Assembly (NCBI GenBank): GCA_963691775.1
Contig: OY829369.1
Location: 4,278,001-4,342,000, forward strand
Reading direction: 5' to 3'
Length of the DNA stretch: 64,000 bases
DNA from: JAZBPO01 sp963691775
Lineage (GTDB): Bacteria > Pseudomonadota > Gammaproteobacteria > Pseudomonadales > Azotimanducaceae
Positions 1-9,729 of this stretch are shown piece by piece. How positions within the stretch are numbered: the stretch's first letter is position 1; each line of letters starts with the position of its first letter. The position numbers and the translations under genes were made by a program. The notes under the pieces are model-generated. The model had not been told where the DNA came from, ran no database searches, and saw only the letters and a list, made by a program, of their open reading frames with translations.

Positions 1-57
1 GAGCAGGACGCCGCAGGCGACAACGTAGAAGAGCTCAATGCCGGCGCCGGCTTCTGA
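1..57 (+). CDS. recA: RecA C-terminal tail (partial, 5' end outside window)
   Basis: The first 18 codons in frame 1 end at a TGA at 55-57 and encode an acidic, Gly/Ala-rich tail (Glu, Asp, Asn, ending in GAGF). This is typical of the disordered acidic C-terminus of the RecA recombinase, and the next gene is recX, the usual downstream partner of recA. RecA forms filaments on single-stranded DNA for recombination and SOS induction. Only the tail is visible, so the call rests on composition and synteny. It overlaps recX by 20 bases. Confidence 0.7.
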   Translation, partial: EQDAAGDNVEELNAGAGF

Positions 58-502
58 GCTTTCCGAGGCCGATCTGCGCCGAAAGGCGATAGGCCTCCTT
101 GCCCGGCGTGAACACAGCCGCCGGGAATTGACACAGAAGCTCGGTCGCGGCGCTGACGCGGCCCTGGTGATGTCTGTAATAGATGCGCTCGCGGAAGAAG
201 GACTTCAATCAGACACGCGCTGCGCCGAGATGATTGTCTTTGCTCGCATCGAGCGGGGGCACGGGCCCTTGAGAATCCGATCCGATCTGCGCGACGTCGG
301 GATCGGCCCGGAGACAGTGGAACACTTGCTCGAGGCTGAGGAAGATCACTGGGAGGAACGGCTCCTGAAGCTGGTCGAAAGGCGGTACAGGGGCGAGGCG
401 CCCGCAGACGCACGCGACTGGTCCAAGCGGGCGCGCTTTCTTGCCTCGCGTGGCTTTCCTGAGGGGCTGGTTCGTCGCGTTCTCGGCGATCCCCCGCGCT
501 GA
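38..502 (+). CDS. recX: Regulatory protein RecX
   Basis: 154 aa, a normal length for RecX, built of short helical repeats with the family pattern A-x-x-L-L-A-R-R-E-H-S-R-R-E-L near residues 18-32 and a central R-x-x-G-x-x-x-I-R-x-D-L segment. RecX binds RecA filaments and limits filament extension and RecA activity in the cytoplasm. The ATG at 38 lies inside the end of recA, so the two are co-transcribed and probably translationally coupled. The stop codon (500-502) overlaps the -35 region of the likely alaS promoter. Confidence 0.93.
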   Translation: MPAPASELSEADLRRKAIGLLARREHSRRELTQKLGRGADAALVMSVIDALAEEGLQSDTRCAEMIVFARIERGHGPLRIRSDLRDVGIGPETVEHLLEAEEDHWEERLLKLVERRYRGEAPADARDWSKRARFLASRGFPEGLVRRVLGDPPR

Positions 503-528
503 CGGCCGCCCTGGCCCTCGTTTATAAT
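499..528 (+). promoter_or_regulatory. Sigma-70-type promoter for alaS
   Basis: A perfect TATAAT (523-528) is preceded, after an 18-bp spacer, by CTGACG (499-504), a 4/6 match to TTGACA. It lies at the end of recX about 155 bp upstream of alaS, leaving a long leader. The stretch 529-684 has no convincing gene. Assignment is by eye only. Confidence 0.6.
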
Positions 529-684
529 CCGCGTCCGGTCGCATGTACGCGCCGGAATTGCGGGTTTATCCCGCTGAGACTTCGCCCGCGCCCGGCCTCT
601 GGTCCGAGGTCCGGCATCATGCTGGTGCTCGCGCCGCGCCCGGCGGGATAGCCCTTTCGCGATCGCTTCTACTAAGGCCTGACC

Positions 685-3312
<2,628 letters not shown>

Positions 3313-3319
3313 CGCGACC

Positions 3320-4555
3320 GTGAGACTTCTCGTTCAGAAATTCGGCGGTACGTCCGTCGGGACCGTCGAGCGCATCGAGGCGGTCGCCGATCGCGTCGCC
3401 CACCATCACCAGGCTGGCGATCGAGTCGTTGTGGTCGTGAGCGCCATGAGTGGTGAGACCAATCGCCTGACGGCCCTTGCGCAGGGCATCGATCCCGCGC
3501 CGCCTGCGCGGGAGATGGACGTGCTTCTCGCGTCGGGGGAGCAAGTGTCGATCGCGCTGCTATCCATGGCGCTCGCCAAGCGAGGCCTGAGCGCGCGCTC
3601 GTGGCTCGGCCATCAGGTCGCGATTCGCACGGATGACCGCCACGGCCGCAGCCGCATTGAGCAGATCGACACGAGCGCCCTGAACGCGAGCGTGGAGGGC
3701 GGCTGCATTCCGGTTGTCGCGGGCTTCCAGGGCGTGGATGCACATGGCGACGTGACCACGCTGGGACGCGGCGGATCGGACACCACAGCCGTAGCGCTGG
3801 CCGCCGCGTTACGCGCTGACGAGTGCCAGATCTACACGGACGTGACGGGCGTCTTCACGACTGACCCACGGGTGGTTGGCAACGCGAGACGACTGGAGCA
3901 GGTGACCTTCGAAGAAATGCTCGAGCTCGCCTCGCTGGGATCAAAGGTTCTGCATCCGCGATCCGTGGAGTTTGCAGGGAAGTACGGCGTGCCGCTCAGG
4001 GTGCTGTCGAGTTTCGAGGACGGTGAAGGCACGTTGATCGTGCCGGAAGGAGAGGGTGCGATGGAGAAGCCTGTCATTTCTGGCATCGCGTTCGCGCGCG
4101 ACGAAGCGAAGATCAACGTTCAGGGCGTACCAGACCTCCCCGGTATCGCGTCGCGCGTACTGGGGCCGGTCAGTGCACGCGGCGTTGAGGTCGACATGAT
4201 CGTCCAGAACATCGGTGAAAGCGGAAACACCGATTTCACTTTCACCGTGAAGCGCGCCGACTACGCAGCTGCGATGGCAGTCGTGGAGGCGGCTGCGGTT
4301 GAGATGGGTGCAGCGGGCGTGCGAGGCGACGATCGCATCGTCAAGGTATCCGCCGTTGGGGTTGGCATGCGCTCGCACGCAGGCGTTGCAACACGGATGT
4401 TCGACGCGCTCGCGGCTGAGGGCATCAACATTCAGATGATCTCGACGTCAGAGATCAAGATATCCGTCGTACTTGACGAGAAGTACCTGGAACTTGCGGT
4501 GCGTGCGATCCACGACGCTTTCGACCTCGAAAAAGAGCCCGAAGAAGAAGACTGA
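3320..4555 (+). CDS. lysC: Aspartate kinase (aspartokinase)
   Basis: 411 aa from a GTG at 3320, chosen because the kinase signature KFGGTSV falls at residues 7-13; an upstream in-frame start would only add residues that overlap alaS. The enzyme phosphorylates L-aspartate, the first step to Lys, Thr, Met and diaminopimelate. The N-terminal amino-acid kinase domain contains GRGGSDTTAVALAAAL and YTDVxGVFTTDP. Two C-terminal ACT domains (PDLPGIASRVLGPV and VGMRSHAGVATRMFDAL) indicate feedback control by Lys/Thr. The alaS-lysC-csrA order is typical of Pseudomonas-like gammaproteobacteria. Confidence 0.97.
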   Translation: MRLLVQKFGGTSVGTVERIEAVADRVAHHHQAGDRVVVVVSAMSGETNRLTALAQGIDPAPPAREMDVLLASGEQVSIALLSMALAKRGLSARSWLGHQVAIRTDDRHGRSRIEQIDTSALNASVEGGCIPVVAGFQGVDAHGDVTTLGRGGSDTTAVALAAALRADECQIYTDVTGVFTTDPRVVGNARRLEQVTFEEMLELASLGSKVLHPRSVEFAGKYGVPLRVLSSFEDGEGTLIVPEGEGAMEKPVISGIAFARDEAKINVQGVPDLPGIASRVLGPVSARGVEVDMIVQNIGESGNTDFTFTVKRADYAAAMAVVEAAAVEMGAAGVRGDDRIVKVSAVGVGMRSHAGVATRMFDALAAEGINIQMISTSEIKISVVLDEKYLELAVRAIHDAFDLEKEPEEED

Positions 4556-4637
4556 CGGTGCAGATTCCGACGATGTGCATGGACTATGTGCGTGGGGCGC
4601 GTCAACATGCAGTTCACAACTGTTAGCGTATACGATC

Positions 4638-4705
4638 GGAACGCGGAGGAGCGTTTACAGTTCGCGTGCGACGGCGGAGGCTGCTTTGGATGAGTAATGC
4701 GGAGG
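4638..4705 (+). promoter_or_regulatory. csrA leader with six GGA motifs (probable CsrA autoregulation sites)
   Basis: GGA trinucleotides occur at 4638, 4645, 4648, 4676, 4688 and 4701 in the 75 bases before the csrA start. The last is part of the Shine-Dalgarno GGAGG (4701-4705), 7 bases before the ATG. CsrA dimers bind pairs of GGA motifs, one usually at the SD, and repress their own translation in E. coli. The motif spacing fits that arrangement; whether the GGAs lie in hairpin loops was not modelled. Confidence 0.5.
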
Positions 4706-4712
4706 TAAAGCT

Positions 4713-4922
4713 ATGCTGATTCTTACGCGGCGCGTCGGCGAAACGCTCATGATCGGGGATGAAATCACCGTCACGGTGCTCGGCGTAAAGGGCAATCAGG
4801 TACGCGTTGGCGTGAACGCGCCCCGGGACGTGGCCGTGCATCGCGAAGAAATCTATCAGCGGATTCAGGTGGAAGACGAAGCCCCCGCGGCCGCTTCGAG
4901 CGCAGGCCGCGGAGAGGGTTGA
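4713..4922 (+). CDS. csrA: Carbon storage regulator CsrA/RsmA
   Basis: 69 aa and matching CsrA throughout: N-terminal MLILTRRVGETLMIGD, then VLGVKGNQVRVGVNAP and HREEIYQRIQ, followed by a variable Glu/Ala-rich tail. CsrA is a small dimeric RNA-binding protein that controls translation and stability of mRNAs for carbon storage, motility and biofilm. A strong SD (GGAGG) precedes the ATG. It follows lysC by 157 bp and converges with sqdB, whose stop lies 6 bases away. Confidence 0.98.
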   Translation: MLILTRRVGETLMIGDEITVTVLGVKGNQVRVGVNAPRDVAVHREEIYQRIQVEDEAPAAASSAGRGEG

Positions 4923-4928
4923 GCGCGA

Positions 4929-6116
4929 TTACTGCTCGGCCGCTGTCCTGCGGTCTTCATTCCAGTACGACTGACACGGCACCTTCGAGCGATCACAGCG
5001 GTCCGCGTAGCGACGTGCAATATCCGACACTTCCATCATCAGGCCGCCCTCCAGCGTAGTCGGCTCCAGCCCCAGTTCAAGAAAGCAGTTGTTCTCGACG
5101 TAAAGATCGTTTTCATCGGCTTCGTGGCGTGGATTGGTAACGTTCGAACAGGGCGTACCGGTCATGTCAGAAACCATCGCCGCCAGATCACGCACGCGAT
5201 GCGTTTCTGTCATTTGATTGAAAATTTTCACCTTGTCTCCCGCATCCGGCGGGTTCGTCAGCGCCAGTTCCACGCACTTGACCGTGTCAGTGATATGGAT
5301 GAACGCGCGCGTTTGCCCTCCCGTTCCATGCACGGTCAAGGGGATCTCGAGCGCGGCCTGCATCAGGAAGCGATTTAGCACGGTGCCGTAGTCGCCGTCG
5401 TAATCGAAGCGATTCAGCAAACGCTCGTCTCGTGAGGTTTCGGGGGTGTTGGTGCCCCACACGATGCCTTGATGCAGGTCCGTGACGCGGATGCCGTCGT
5501 TCTTGTTGAAGTACGCGAAGAAGAGCTGATCTTGAGTCTTGGTCAGGTGATAGATACTGCCGGGGTTCACCGGGTAGAGGATTTCGCGTTCTTCGTGCGA
5601 GCCATCTTCGCGTTCGACCTGAACCTTGAGGTAACCCTCCGGGATCTTCATGCCGGCGGAGCCATAGCCGTAGACGCCCATGGTACCGAGGTGGACCAGG
5701 TGAATATCCCGGCCCAGCTCGGCGATTGCGCAGCAGACGTTGTGGGTTGCGTTCAGATTGTTGTCGACCGTGTAACGTTTGTGCCGCGGCGATTTCATGG
5801 AGTACGGCGCGGCGCGCTGCTCCGCGAAGTGCACAATCGCGTCGGGCTCGAAGGCTTCAAGATCGTCGCGGAAGGCGTCGTAGTCCTGCGCGATATCAAC
5901 CATCGCGAAGCTGATGTCGCGATTGGACACCTCCTTCCAAGCGCGCAATCGCGTCTGGATGTCCTGGATCGGCGTCAGGGACTGCGCGCCCAGCTCTGCA
6001 TCGATCCTCCGGCGTGAGAGATTGTCGATGATCCGGACGTCATGGCCCTGCGCAGATAGATGAAGCGCTGTGGGCCAGCCGCAAAACCCGTCTCCCCCCA
6101 GAACGACGACCTTCAT
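4929..6116 (-). CDS. sqdB: UDP-sulfoquinovose synthase (SqdB/SQD1 family)
   Basis: 395 aa from the ATG at 6116, chosen because the Rossmann motif GGDGFCG follows at once. It is an extended SDR that converts UDP-glucose plus sulfite to UDP-sulfoquinovose, the precursor of the sulfolipid SQDG. Diagnostic SQD1-like segments include YTVDNNLNATHNV, GTMGVYGYG, the YxxxK active site in PGSIYHLTKTQDQ, DLHQGIVWG, RFDYDGDYGT and GGQTRAFIHI. No sulfolipid glycosyltransferase (SqdX/SqdD) is adjacent and nothing here indicates photosynthesis, so the product could feed a sulfonated glycan or glycolipid instead. It is a single-gene unit between csrA and tRNA-Ser. Confidence 0.9.
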   Translation of the reverse strand: MKVVVLGGDGFCGWPTALHLSAQGHDVRIIDNLSRRRIDAELGAQSLTPIQDIQTRLRAWKEVSNRDISFAMVDIAQDYDAFRDDLEAFEPDAIVHFAEQRAAPYSMKSPRHKRYTVDNNLNATHNVCCAIAELGRDIHLVHLGTMGVYGYGSAGMKIPEGYLKVQVEREDGSHEEREILYPVNPGSIYHLTKTQDQLFFAYFNKNDGIRVTDLHQGIVWGTNTPETSRDERLLNRFDYDGDYGTVLNRFLMQAALEIPLTVHGTGGQTRAFIHITDTVKCVELALTNPPDAGDKVKIFNQMTETHRVRDLAAMVSDMTGTPCSNVTNPRHEADENDLYVENNCFLELGLEPTTLEGGLMMEVSDIARRYADRCDRSKVPCQSYWNEDRRTAAEQ

Positions 6117-6306
6117 GTACGACTCCCTTGCTGCCGGTGCGCGAATTGCACGTGGTTTTGGTTGCCGACCACCCCGGGACAAAGGTGCGAGGCGGGCAAC
6201 TGCGCCGCGATTATGCACCGATGCTCGTCGGTAAGCTGTGAGATAGCCCTTGGAAGCGTTTCCCGGCTGGGCAGGGCGTTGCAGCGTGTTATTATCGCGC
6301 GTCGCT

Positions 6307-6397
6307 GGAGAGTTGGCCGAGTGGTCGAAGGCGCTCCCCTGCTAAGGGAGTATGGGTTAAAAGCCCATCGAGGGTTCGAATCCCTCACTCTCCGCCA
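6307..6397 (+). tRNA. tRNA-Ser(GCU), CCA encoded
   Basis: A 91-nt class II tRNA. The acceptor stem GGAGAGT (6307-6313) pairs with ACTCTCC (6387-6393), followed by discriminator G and encoded CCA (6395-6397). The anticodon stem-loop CTCCC-CTGCTAA-GGGAG gives anticodon GCT. A long variable arm (ATGGGTTAAAAGCCCAT) and T-loop TTCGAAT are present. It lies downstream of csrA as in E. coli (serV). A TATTAT at 6290-6295 could be its -10, with no clear -35. Confidence 0.97.
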
Positions 6398-6606
6398 AGT
6401 TCGCGATAGGGCGTCGATATCGGCACACTTTTTGGGAGACGATCCAGTGCTTTGCTCGCTTACGGTGCGCGAAGTGGCGGCCGCGCTTCAAAGGGACGCC
6501 GCGTTTTGCCCCAAAGTCCAGCGCGATAAGACGGCTTCTCCTTCATTGGCAGGTGTTTATCTGCGGTTGAGACGTGGATGTGGGATGCGCGTCACGTTGG
6601 CGCGGG

Positions 6607-6634
6607 TTGTGCATTCAAGAAGCGATGCTATAGT
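6607..6634 (+). promoter_or_regulatory. Candidate promoter of the exopolysaccharide operon
   Basis: TTGTGC (6607-6612), a 16-bp spacer and TATAGT (6629-6634) form a plausible sigma-70 promoter about 75 bp upstream of the first exopolysaccharide gene and just before a leader hairpin. The preceding stretch after tRNA-Ser (6398-6606) shows no gene. Confidence 0.45.
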
Positions 6635-6652
6635 TACGAGCCTTTACAGGAG

Positions 6653-6673
6653 GTGGCGGTCTGCCACCGCCAC
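6653..6673 (+). promoter_or_regulatory. Perfect leader hairpin before the exopolysaccharide operon
   Basis: GTGGCGGT (6653-6660) and ACCGCCAC (6666-6673) are exact reverse complements separated by a 5-nt loop, within the expected 5' leader. There is no T-run, so it is not a simple terminator. The GGCGGT core resembles the start of the RfaH-recruiting ops element (GGCGGTAGC...), which also forms a hairpin, but the rest of ops does not match. A regulatory role is inference. Confidence 0.4.
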
Positions 6674-6709
6674 GGGTTGCACTCAAGCTCAATGCGAGGG
6701 AATGCTCTT

Positions 6710-7060
6710 ATGAAGTCCAGATTTCTGGCTGCGACGATAGCTCTGGCCACGGCTGTTGCTCCGGCTTACGTAAACGCGCAGGCATCCGGGACCGCCGGCG
6801 GTGGCGCTGCCGCAGGCGGTGGTACGACCATCGCTGGCATGTCCGTGGCAACGGCGGTCGCAGCCGGGCTCGGGGTCGTCGTGCTTGGCGCGGTTGTGGC
6901 AGATGCTGTTGACGATGATGACAACGACGCGCCGGCTCCGATCGACCCTGTTGACCCAATCGACCCGCCTCCCGATACGACAACTTCTACGGTTTCTACG
7001 ACGTCTACGACCTCCACGACCTCCACGACCTCTACGACTTCGACTACTTCAACGAACTGA
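6710..7060 (+). CDS. YjbE-like small secreted Gly/Thr-rich protein
   Basis: 116 aa from the ATG at 6710, which gives a classical signal peptide (KSRFLAATIALATAVAPAYVNA, cut after AQA). Then come a Gly/Ala-rich stretch, one hydrophobic segment (MSVATAVAAGLGVVVLGAVVA), an Asp run, a Pro-Asp-Ile repeat and a C-terminal Ser-Thr-Thr repeat. E. coli YjbE has the same plan (signal peptide, Gly/Ala-rich centre, Thr-rich tail) and heads the yjbEFGH exopolysaccharide operon, and here YjbH-like and YjbF-like genes follow. The molecular role is unknown; it may be an envelope or matrix protein. Confidence 0.65.
   Translation: MKSRFLAATIALATAVAPAYVNAQASGTAGGGAAAGGGTTIAGMSVATAVAAGLGVVVLGAVVADAVDDDDNDAPAPIDPVDPIDPPPDTTTSTVSTTSTTSTTSTTSTTSTTSTN
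6986..7054 (+). repeat. 9-bp tandem repeats encoding (Ser-Thr-Thr)n
   Basis: About seven imperfect copies of a 9-bp unit (TCTACGACC / TCCACGACC) code for the Ser/Thr tail of the YjbE-like protein. Units in multiples of three bases can expand or contract without breaking the frame, so copy number may vary between strains. Confidence 0.7.
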
Positions 7061-7069
7061 CCAAGCTTT

Positions 7070-9187
7070 GTGACCGCTGCGGTGCGCGGCGAGCTCTTCG
7101 GAGCTCGCCCAACAGCGTTGGTCTTCTTATTCTCTGCGTTTCTCAGCGTTTCGGCGAAAGGGTCCGACTTCGGCGTAGTTGGGACGTTGGATATGCCAAC
7201 GGCACGGATGCGCGGCGACGGCGCGCTAACTGTCACATCGGCTCAGCAAGACACGTCAGATATCTATTCCCTCACCTACCAAGCGCTACCATGGATGGAG
7301 GCCAGTTTTCGATATACGGTCTTTAATCCTGGTGATAAACGCGGCGTAAAGGATTTTCAACGCGATCGGAGCTTCGAGGTAAAGGCGAAGCTGCTCGACG
7401 AAGGGCAACGGCGCCCTGCTGTTGCCGTAGGCATCAGGGATATCTTCGGCACAGGAGTTCTTGCTGGAGAGTACCTCGTAGCGTCGAAACGCATAGGATC
7501 CGTCGATGTGACCGCCGGTATTGGATGGGGCCGTTTTGCGGAGCGGAACACGATCGACAACCCGCTAGAATTGATCGACGAGCGTTTGGGTGAACGCAAA
7601 GGCTTCGTCGCCGGCGATCAAGGGCAGCCGCTTGAAGGCACGTTCTTCCGCGGTCCGAAGGCCGGCTTTTTCGGAAGTCTCGAATGGGAGCTTCCGCGCT
7701 GGAACATAACGCTGCTGGGTGAAATGAGCAGCGATAGGAATGAGCGCGAGATTCGCAACCGTTACTTCGATGACACAAGCCCCTTCAACTACGGCATCCG
7801 CTGGACACCGGCGCCAGGGCTACAGCTCACGGCTAGTCATCAATTGGGCCACGACTTTGCGCTCTCGGTGTCTGCCCAGCTCGATACGCTCGCAGACGTT
7901 GTGCCGAAGCGTCCGCCATCGTTCATCTCGTCATCAGAGCCGCGATCGGTTTCCGGACGTTCCGACAGCATCCAGCTCGGAAGATGGTACGACCGACTGC
8001 TTTACGACATTGAGCGGTCGGGCCTGCTTCTACTGTCTGCAAAGCTCGAAGACAACGCGACGACGGCTTGGCTGGAGATCGAAAACCTCGATTTTGCGTA
8101 TCCAGCGGACGCGGTACGTCGTGTTCTTTCCTTCGCGGAGGTCCATCTTCCGCGATCCGTGAAGACTGTGAACGTGGTCCTGCAGGATGACGAGATCGTG
8201 GCGGCAACTATCAGCTACGCGCGGAGAAGCGGAACAAAACTGGCTAGTGAAACTACATGGGACGGCGATTCGATATCCGTCCTTCCGAGCCGCAGGATGG
8301 TTTCGAACCCCCAATTCCGAACGAAGTTCCGTATTCCCAACCTTGCGACCAGCGTGAACGTTTCATCGCGCTTTCAGCTCATGGATCCGGATGACCCGCT
8401 GAGATATCAGATTTTCGCGAGCATTGGGGCGGCCGCTGACCTTGGACGAGGTTTCTACCTCCGTGGCGCCTTTTCGGTGGATCTCTACAACGACTTCGAG
8501 GACATCGATCGTGCATCCAATTCAGAGCTCCCGCGAGTGCGCTCACTGGTTGCGAGCTACCTGCAGGAAGGTGATACCGGAATCGCTTCACTCTTTCTCG
8601 AGAAGCGAGGAATGCTGTCTGATGAGATTGCGTTCAGGGGCTACGCCGGAATTCTCGAAGATATGTATTCCGGTGTCGGCGGCGAGGTATTGTGGCGCCG
8701 TCATGGATCGCGAATCGCTTACGGGGCGAACGTCAACTGGGTAAAGCAGCGGGACTTCGATCGACTCTTCTCGCACCGTGATTACGAGGTCACTACGGGC
8801 CATCTCTCGGTCTATTGGGCTTCTCCGATTGCAGGGTACGACTTTGCAGTTCATGCGGGTCGGTTCCTTGCGCGAGATATAGGTGCTGCTTTCGAACTGC
8901 GGAGGTCGTTCGACAACGGCTGGATGATCGGACTCTTCGCGACCTTCACGGACGTTCCGTTCGACGAGTTCGGCGAGGGTAGCTTCGACAAGGGAATGTT
9001 CTTCCGGATCCCATTCAATTCCTTCGTGGGCGGGAACACGCGTGCGACCTACAACACGCGCTTGAGACTCCTGCAGCGCGATGGTGGTCAACGGTTGGAG
9101 GATTTCGGGACCACCCTGTGGTGGGACGCGAGAACTTCGCGGGTGGACGCTCTGGTTCGAAATCGAGCTCGCATGGTTCCGAACTGA
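7070..9187 (+). CDS. YjbH-family outer-membrane exopolysaccharide protein
   Basis: 705 aa from a GTG at 7070, nine bases after the previous stop. An N-terminal signal (ALVFLFSAFLSVSAKG) leads into 'FGVVGTLDMPTARM', the opening typical of YjbH-type beta-barrel proteins ('G..D.P.AR....G.L'). Alternating aromatic and polar strands run through the protein, with amphipathic strand pairs near the C-terminus. YjbH proteins sit in the outer membrane and are needed for export or modification of some exopolysaccharides; the mechanism is not established. Its stop overlaps the next start (TGATG). Confidence 0.78.
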   Translation: MTAAVRGELFGARPTALVFLFSAFLSVSAKGSDFGVVGTLDMPTARMRGDGALTVTSAQQDTSDIYSLTYQALPWMEASFRYTVFNPGDKRGVKDFQRDRSFEVKAKLLDEGQRRPAVAVGIRDIFGTGVLAGEYLVASKRIGSVDVTAGIGWGRFAERNTIDNPLELIDERLGERKGFVAGDQGQPLEGTFFRGPKAGFFGSLEWELPRWNITLLGEMSSDRNEREIRNRYFDDTSPFNYGIRWTPAPGLQLTASHQLGHDFALSVSAQLDTLADVVPKRPPSFISSSEPRSVSGRSDSIQLGRWYDRLLYDIERSGLLLLSAKLEDNATTAWLEIENLDFAYPADAVRRVLSFAEVHLPRSVKTVNVVLQDDEIVAATISYARRSGTKLASETTWDGDSISVLPSRRMVSNPQFRTKFRIPNLATSVNVSSRFQLMDPDDPLRYQIFASIGAAADLGRGFYLRGAFSVDLYNDFEDIDRASNSELPRVRSLVASYLQEGDTGIASLFLEKRGMLSDEIAFRGYAGILEDMYSGVGGEVLWRRHGSRIAYGANVNWVKQRDFDRLFSHRDYEVTTGHLSVYWASPIAGYDFAVHAGRFLARDIGAAFELRRSFDNGWMIGLFATFTDVPFDEFGEGSFDKGMFFRIPFNSFVGGNTRATYNTRLRLLQRDGGQRLEDFGTTLWWDARTSRVDALVRNRARMVPN

Positions 9188-9729
9188 TGATAAGAGTTCT
9201 GCTGTTTTTCCCGGCTTTGCTAGGGCTGGTTGCCTGCAGCGTATCCTTCCCACAAGCAGAAGCGATCATTTCGCTGGTGCGTAAGCCTGCGACTGTCGAT
9301 GATGCGTTGGCGCCGTACCGCTGGGAGTTGACGTGGCTGGGTGATGTCATCCCCGTCTACGCAGTTGCCGTACCGGGAGCTACGGTCTTTGCCAACGCTG
9401 ATGAAGTCCTGGTTGTCTACGCGGATGGATTCGTCAGCAAGGCTTCCGGTTTTCTCCCCTACGGCAGAGAAGCGACGGTAGAACGCGACGGAGAAGACTT
9501 CTTGATGTCGATCAATGGATCACGCGCTGAGATCGTCCGCTGCCAGCCCTGGACCAGTGCCGAGGTAGAGAATGGCGGCGTCCTGCGTTTACAGACGTGC
9601 CCCGAGCTTCGATCGCCGAATCGTGAATCCCTTAATGGTTCGGGCGAGATTCGAAGATTGGTTTTCAGTATCCACCCTGACTATCCCCCGTTAGAGCTCG
9701 TCAAAGTTCAAGAAGGACCAGAATCGTGA
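9187..9729 (+). CDS. YjbF/GfcB-like lipoprotein
   Basis: 180 aa from the ATG at 9187. A lipoprotein signal peptide ends in a lipobox (GLVAC) with Cys16. The rest is a single beta-rich periplasmic domain containing 'LVVYADGFVSKASGFLPYG', as in the YjbF/GfcB (YmcC) family of group 4 capsule and Yjb operons. It is probably anchored to the outer membrane and assists polymer export alongside the YjbH-like barrel and the SLBB protein. It overlaps both neighbours (TGATG upstream, GTGA downstream), which implies tight co-translation. Confidence 0.75.
   Translation: MIRVLLFFPALLGLVACSVSFPQAEAIISLVRKPATVDDALAPYRWELTWLGDVIPVYAVAVPGATVFANADEVLVVYADGFVSKASGFLPYGREATVERDGEDFLMSINGSRAEIVRCQPWTSAEVENGGVLRLQTCPELRSPNRESLNGSGEIRRLVFSIHPDYPPLELVKVQEGPES

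Noticed and set aside
6113..6388. Minus-strand frame starting MRDSNPRWAFNPYSL
   Set aside because: Antisense of tRNA-Ser(GCU), another classic false call.
6986..7054. Repeats in the YjbE-like gene as a CRISPR-like array
   Set aside because: Units are 9 bp, contiguous and in a reading frame, with no spacers. No CRISPR array was seen anywhere in the window.
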